From contig CAILKC010000434.1 of the NCBI GenBank assembly GCA_903834675.1, positions 1 to 5,164 of the forward strand: 5,164 nt of DNA. Direction: 5' to 3'. Shown one piece after another: positions 3,401 through 5,164 of the stretch (the stretch's first letter is position 1; each line of letters starts with the position of its first letter). A model generated the notes under the pieces. The model saw only the letters and a list, made by a program, of their open reading frames with translations, was not told the DNA's origin and made no database searches. The position numbers and the translations under genes were made by a program. Source of the DNA: an uncultured Victivallales bacterium. Its GTDB lineage: Bacteria > Verrucomicrobiota > Lentisphaeria > Oligosphaerales > JAFGRS01.

Positions 3401-5164
3401 ACGGCACGACGTACTCGGTGAGCAGCCGTGCCATCGACCGGGCGGGCAACGTACAGACTGACGCGACCACCGTACTGATCAAGTATGACAGTTCCGCGCC
3501 GACGGGGGGCTTCTCGATCGGTGCGGACAATCCGCTGGTGACCAACCGCCGTGAGGTGACGCTGGCCGTTACCGTGCTGGACGCCAGCGAGATGTCCTTC
3601 AGCAACGCTGGCGGGGCCTGGACGCCGTGGGAGGCGATCGCCGAGAGTCGGTCCTGGACGCTGGCGGGGGGGGAAGGCGGCAAGAGCGTGACGGGGCGTT
3701 TTCGCGACGAGGTTGGCAACACCTATGAGACCTCCGACGCGATCCTCTACGACGCCACGCCGCCGTCATCTGTCCTGACCTTGCTGAGTGCGTATGGGCC
3801 GGTTTCCTGGTCGGGGCACATAGCGGGGACGGGCGCCGACGCACTGAGCGGTCTGAGCCGGGTCGAGGTTGCGGTGCAGCGTGTTTCGGACGGGCGGTAT
3901 TGGAGCGGCTTGAGTTGGGGGGTTGCGGAGGTGTGGAACACGGCTGCGGGCAGCACGTCGTGGGAGTTGGCGCTGTCCAGCAGCCAACTGCTCAGCGGCT
4001 CCACCTACGCGGTTTGGTGTCGGGCGCTGGACCAGGCTGGGAACGTGCAGTCTCCCGCCGTTACCGGGAGTTTTCTCTACGATGCCGGACTGCCGCTATC
4101 GACGGTGAGTACGCCGGCGCTGGTGGGAGCGCTGTCCTGGCCGGGGTGGGTCGAAGGGACCGCGGCGGACGTTCTGACGGGCGTGGCCTCCGTGTCTGTG
4201 CGCTTGCGCCGCGTTCTGGCCGGTGAGGTCAGTTACTGGAATGGGAGTGGCTGGGAGGACAACGACGCCCTGTGGATCAGTGCCAGCGGCACGCAGAACT
4301 GGCGTCTGGCGGTGCCGTTGGCCAGCCTGACGCAGGGCGCGAGTTACCGGGCGGAGAGCCGGGCGGTTGACTTGGTAGAAAATATGCAGTCGGTGTTTGG
4401 CACTCGCCCGTTCGTGTACGACGGGGTACCGCCGGCGGTTCCGACGCTCACCGGCGTCACGCTGGACTCTGGTGTGGCGGGCGATCTGATCACCTATGAT
4501 CGCACCCTCGTTTTCGCGGGCCAGGCCGAAGTTGGAGCGAGCGTCGACGTTCGGCTTGACGGGGTCATCATCGGGAGCGTTTTGACCGGCGTCGGCGGCG
4601 CCTGGACCTTGGACCACACCGGCACCGCACTGGCGCTGGGGGCGCATGGGATAGAACTGGCGGCTGTCGACGCGGCCGGCAATCGCAGCGTCTGGTCGGC
4701 CTCACGGGCACTGCTGATCGATACGACGGCGCCGGTGCTGAGCTGCGGTTTGGCGTCCGGGGCGCGGCTGAATGGCGCCGCGCTGATCACGTTTACGGCC
4801 GATGGGGGGGCGGGTCCGGTGGAGGCGTCGTTCGACCAGGTTCAGTGGACCGCGGTGTCGAGCGGTGTCAGTGCCGTGGGCGCGGTGGCGGGCTTTGATG
4901 CCTTGGCGCAGGGCGAGGTGGTGCTGTACCTGCGGGCCGCCGACGTGGCCGGGAATGTGGGCCGCACGCAGGTTGGGCTGGTGAAGGACACGGTGGGGCC
5001 GACGGGGTACGGCCTGTCGATCGACCAAGCGCGGATCAACGCGGCGAACCGGCAGGCTCTGAGCTTCACCCTGAGCGCCGCCGAGGTGGGGTCGGTGTGC
5101 GAGTACAGCATCGCCTCGGCGGGGCGCGCCGCGGTGTCGGGCAGCTTCAGCGTCTTGACGGCGA
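445..5164 (+). CDS. Giant secreted Ig-like repeat protein, putative adhesin (3' partial)
   Basis: Frame 1 is open from the ATG at 445 to the window edge, 1573 codons without a stop, and continues beyond it. Order of parts (residues from this ATG): signal peptide 1-65, cohesin-like domain 66-226, chitobiase C-terminal-like domain 227-310, Ig-like domain 311-402, alternating A and B Ig-like modules 403-1330, then three further Ig-like units from 1331. D-x-A-G-N motifs recur near module ends (for example D382-N386, D580-N584, D998-N1002, D1409-N1413), as in bacterial Ig-like repeats of large adhesins, some of which bind calcium. No catalytic domain or transmembrane anchor is visible. Codons strongly favour G in the third position (GTG, GCG, ACG, CTG). 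The start at 445 is the first ATG after the in-frame TAG at 427 and supplies the charged n-region; its ribosome-binding site is weak (GGGA at 429-432, 12 bases upstream). ATG 607 is the alternative but would leave a signal of about 11 residues with no positive charge. Surface or extracellular adhesion is inferred from architecture; ligand and gene name are unknown. Confidence 0.9.
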   Translation, partial: MSRSRHLGWTRQSAALAEPSARGRLRACGRSPSSAVREAFGGSARASSVNRLVCMLAVASLGAWASTTITLGTYAVGVGNTVAVRVSVTCPVLKELQVWVECDPAALQIDPGSLWVNPARLYNVDYPGEAVVPATFMVATPGSGLVSFGLQRSELPGDSGWRVRSSTGGSESAVFGFSVQGLARGTQALRFYAVFPPYARNLDPFYPAETIAAVAGSVLVYRPAGPVVIHPAGGSYNHAVEVAVSSEYAERVVYTLDGSTPDAGSQELPLGTALYLEGGDGQTVPLRVLAFGEAGSTSVGAATFLFDLIVPTVSVTPQVTAAGKPTLRGTVSEAGAAVEVTVSGVTAAAVNDGIDGWSLDLGTVLAEDLAEGVYDVSVTATDAAGNRGSDGTSGELTVDRTAPQGGFTVGVGNPAYVSSVATTLTVSVSGAADMRFRNSNGDWGGWIASAAASAWSLAESDGAQTVHGEFRDLAGNVLAATDTVTLDTAQPFSAVSSSGTYGPLNWPGEISGTALDTLSGVQRVGVRCQRSDSGQEWDGTGWVTGATWVTAAGVASWSVGLPVLQMPAAAQLTVWSRALDWAGNEQSPAAERSFAYDAVAPEGTFTVGAPGTGAVRVREVTLQIAVTGATTMRFRNAGSGFSAWESIAALRPGWVLTEGEGAKTVDGQFRDAAANLLEVSDGVLLDSVSPTTAITTRGGYGPLSWSGVVVGVATDGSSGSGVVLVQATIGRLPVGEGDPEYWDGSDWVAAESWRVAVLAGEAWSVPLSVDVLSAGGDGRGYRIRAKATDVAGNAASTPVESDFVFDSRLPAGGFTIGFGDPLYVNSTTVTLYCSVVAVPAENPLEMRFRNEGEASFPSVWVPYAPTVVGHLLTAGGGGSRTVYAEFKDTVTHNLLATSDSVVLDVDPPTSGMSLPVTFGPGTWPGAISGLAADTGAAGVARIDLSIQRPGGRFWNGTEWQLGECRLPVAVSGGVWSQPVAVAIFTDGTTYSVSSRAIDRAGNVQTDATTVLIKYDSSAPTGGFSIGADNPLVTNRREVTLAVTVLDASEMSFSNAGGAWTPWEAIAESRSWTLAGGEGGKSVTGRFRDEVGNTYETSDAILYDATPPSSVLTLLSAYGPVSWSGHIAGTGADALSGLSRVEVAVQRVSDGRYWSGLSWGVAEVWNTAAGSTSWELALSSSQLLSGSTYAVWCRALDQAGNVQSPAVTGSFLYDAGLPLSTVSTPALVGALSWPGWVEGTAADVLTGVASVSVRLRRVLAGEVSYWNGSGWEDNDALWISASGTQNWRLAVPLASLTQGASYRAESRAVDLVENMQSVFGTRPFVYDGVPPAVPTLTGVTLDSGVAGDLITYDRTLVFAGQAEVGASVDVRLDGVIIGSVLTGVGGAWTLDHTGTALALGAHGIELAAVDAAGNRSVWSASRALLIDTTAPVLSCGLASGARLNGAALITFTADGGAGPVEASFDQVQWTAVSSGVSAVGAVAGFDALAQGEVVLYLRAADVAGNVGRTQVGLVKDTVGPTGYGLSIDQARINAANRQALSFTLSAAEVGSVCEYSIASAGRAAVSGSFSVLTA
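480..484. repeat. Left copy of putative target-site duplication (AAGCG)
   Basis: AAGCG here recurs at 585-589, directly bracketing the palindromic element. A 5-bp match can arise by chance. The case rests on its position at both edges of the element and on the intact signal peptide restored when one copy and the element are removed. Confidence 0.5.
485..584. mobile_element. MITE-like palindromic element inserted in frame in the coding sequence
   Basis: Perfect 16-bp terminal inverted repeats GGCTCTTGCAGAACCC (486-501) and GGGTTCTGCAAGAGCC (567-582) enclose a GC-rich core. Inside, CTCGCG (506-511) pairs with CGCGAG (553-558), and GGCGC (512-516) pairs with GCGCC (521-525) across a CTTC loop. 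A weaker CGCT/AGCG pair lies at 532-535 and 544-547. The fold is cloverleaf-like. It encodes no protein of its own but has no stop in the host frame. It is bracketed by AAGCG direct repeats, and element plus one repeat is 105 bp, a multiple of three. It resembles in design the Rickettsia palindromic elements and other non-autonomous MITEs. Its family, its transposase and its copy number in the genome cannot be judged from here. Confidence 0.75.
585..589. repeat. Right copy of putative target-site duplication (AAGCG)
   Basis: This matches the AAGCG at 480-484. Joining 484 directly to 590 keeps the reading frame and runs the basic n-region into the hydrophobic core through the residues S-V-N-R-L. 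Confidence 0.5.
640..1122 (+). other. N-terminal cohesin-like beta-sandwich domain
   Basis: Residues 66-226 follow the predicted cleavage site. The opening pattern (a strand around I69, a V-G-V-G-N turn at 76-80, the alternating strand VAVRVSV at 82-88, then L-Q-V-W-V and a D-P-x-x-L motif at 103-107) is like the start of cohesin-type domains, where such a strand-turn pattern precedes a Y-D-P-x-x-L motif. C90 and C102 could form a disulfide. Cohesins bind dockerin modules in cellulosomes and on cell surfaces, but many bacterial proteins carry cohesin-like folds with other roles. The assignment is from pattern only and is tentative. Confidence 0.45.
1123..1374 (+). other. Chitobiase/beta-hexosaminidase C-terminal-like domain
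   Basis: Residues 227-310 carry the hallmark pattern of this family: an I-x-P-A-G-G-S-Y opening (229-236), a V-E-V-A-V-S-S strand, and the signature V-Y-T-L-D-G-S-T-P-D (253-262). A V-P-L-R-V-L-A-F strand follows near 284-291. The domain is a small beta-sandwich common in large secreted bacterial proteins, often next to Ig-like or carbohydrate-related modules. A ligand cannot be inferred. Confidence 0.7.
1375..1650 (+). other. Bacterial Ig-like domain 1
   Basis: Residues 311-402 have the classic layout: a P-T-V-x-V-T-P opening, L-R-G-T-V-S-E-A-G-A-x-V-E-V-T-V, a D-G-W-S-L turn (365-369), and the closing V-x-V-T-A-T-D-A-A-G-N (376-386) before a D-R-T-A-P linker. It resembles the Ig-like units in RTX adhesins and similar surface proteins, where the D-A-A-G-N turn helps build a calcium site. 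Confidence 0.75.
1651..2247 (+). repeat. A1-B1 module pair (Ig-like)
   Basis: Module A1 (residues 403-491) has G-G-F-T-V-G at its start, D-M-R-F-R-N at 433-438, W-G-G-W at 443-446, and F-R-D-L-A-G-N at 470-476. Module B1 (492-601) has Y-G-P-L-N-W-P-G-E-I-S-G-T-A, the W-D-G-T-G-W motif at 537-542, and S-R-A-L-D-W-A-G-N ending at 584. Both end in a D-x-x-x-P linker. A tract of eight G (1772-1779) lies in the codons of W-G-G-W. Confidence 0.75.
2248..2874 (+). repeat. A2-B2 module pair (Ig-like)
   Basis: A2 (residues 602-690) keeps M-R-F-R-N (632-636) and K-T-V-D-G-Q-F-R-D (663-671), but the usual A-G-N is A-A-N (673-675). B2 (691-810) keeps Y-G-P-L-S-W-S-G and Y-W-D-G-S-D-W (741-747), and ends in A-T-D-V-A-G-N (793). 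B2 is about ten residues longer than B1, through an insertion before the Y-W-D-G motif. Confidence 0.75.
2875..3501 (+). repeat. A3-B3 module pair (Ig-like)
   Basis: A3 (residues 811-908) keeps G-G-F-T-I-G, E-M-R-F-R-N (845-850) and T-V-Y-A-E-F-K-D (to 888), but its D-x-A-G-N is replaced by D-T-V-T-H-N. It is about ten residues longer than the other A units. B3 (909-1019) keeps F-G-P-G-T-W-P-G-A-I-S-G, F-W-N-G-T-E-W (953-959) and R-A-I-D-R-A-G-N-V-Q (to 1004). Confidence 0.75.
3502..4095 (+). repeat. A4-B4 module pair (Ig-like)
   Basis: A4 (residues 1020-1107) begins T-G-G-F-S-I-G, has M-S-F-S-N (1050-1054) where the other A units have M-R-F-R-N, then W-T-P-W and F-R-D-E-V-G-N (1086-1092). 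B4 (1108-1217) keeps Y-G-P-V-S-W-S-G-H-I-A-G-T, Y-W-S-G-L-S-W (1152-1158) and R-A-L-D-Q-A-G-N-V-Q-S. A second tract of eight G (3666-3673) lies in A4. Confidence 0.75.
4096..4434 (+). repeat. B5 module, tandem B unit without a preceding A
   Basis: Residues 1218-1330 match the B pattern: L-S-W-P-G-W-V-E-G-T-A-A-D, Y-W-N-G-S-G-W (1264-1270), Y-R-A-E-S-R-A-V-D-L-V-E-N-M-Q-S (1301-1316), and the F-V-Y-D-G-V-P-P linker. It directly follows B4, so the A-B alternation breaks here. The D-x-A-G-N turn is altered to D-L-V-E-N. Confidence 0.75.
4435..4734 (+). other. Bacterial Ig-like domain 2
   Basis: Residues 1331-1430 have G-Q-A-E-V-G-A-S-V-D-V-R-L-D-G, then G-A-W-T-L-D, L-A-L-G-A-H-G-I-E-L-A-A-V-D-A-A-G-N (to 1413) and the I-D-T-T-A-P linker. 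This is the standard adhesin Ig-like pattern, close in kind to domain 1 and distinct from the A and B modules. Confidence 0.75.
4735..5001 (+). other. Ig-like domain 3
   Basis: Residues 1431-1519 form an Ig-like unit ending in V-L-Y-L-R-A-A-D-V-A-G-N-V-G (to 1506) and the linker V-K-D-T-V-G-P-T. It lacks the A and B signatures. Confidence 0.6.
5002..5164 (+). other. Start of another Ig-like domain, cut by the window edge
   Basis: Residues 1520-1573 open with T-G-Y-G-L-S-I-D-Q-x-x-I-N-A-A-N-R-Q-A and continue S-F-T-L-S-A-A-E-V-G. I recall this S-I-D-Q...I-N...N...SFTF...AEVG pattern from a repeated domain of large bacterial surface proteins, where it usually recurs in tandem. Only the first half of the domain is in the window. 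Confidence 0.55.

Overview
The window is a GC-rich stretch holding the 5' end of one very large gene on the + strand, preceded by about 440 bases of non-coding, repeat-rich DNA. Frame 1 stays open from the ATG at 445 to the last base (1573 codons, no stop), so the protein is truncated by the window edge. Its sequence is almost wholly beta-sandwich modules: a signal peptide, a cohesin-like domain, a chitobiase C-terminal-like domain, a bacterial Ig-like domain, then alternating Ig-like modules of two kinds (A-B-A-B-A-B-A-B-B), and three more Ig-like units, the last cut off. This is the layout of a giant secreted or surface-anchored adhesin or stalk protein. No enzyme domain or anchor is visible; any anchor or sorting domain would lie beyond the window.

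Upstream, bases 1-253 form one long imperfect inverted repeat built from small palindromes (CCCCAACGGGG, CCCAGGG and their complements). From 254 to 444 there is no convincing gene; this part holds a short perfect hairpin, a tandem octamer and a small palindrome.

The most interesting structure is a roughly 100-bp MITE-like palindromic element at 485-584, with 16-bp perfect terminal inverted repeats. It sits inside the reading frame, in the positively charged n-region of the signal peptide, and is flanked by a 5-bp direct repeat (AAGCG). Removing the element plus one repeat copy takes out exactly 105 bp (35 codons) and restores a textbook 30-residue signal peptide. The element has therefore probably inserted in frame into an existing gene and been translated as an N-terminal extension, in the manner described for Rickettsia palindromic elements.

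Organism: a GC-rich bacterium. The dispersed-repeat style (clustered CCCCGTTGGGG and CCCTGGG palindromes) and the giant Ig-like repeat protein fit the PVC group (Verrucomicrobiota, Kiritimatiellota, Planctomycetota) or a related candidate phylum. That is a recollection-based inference with low confidence; no phylogenetic marker lies in the window.
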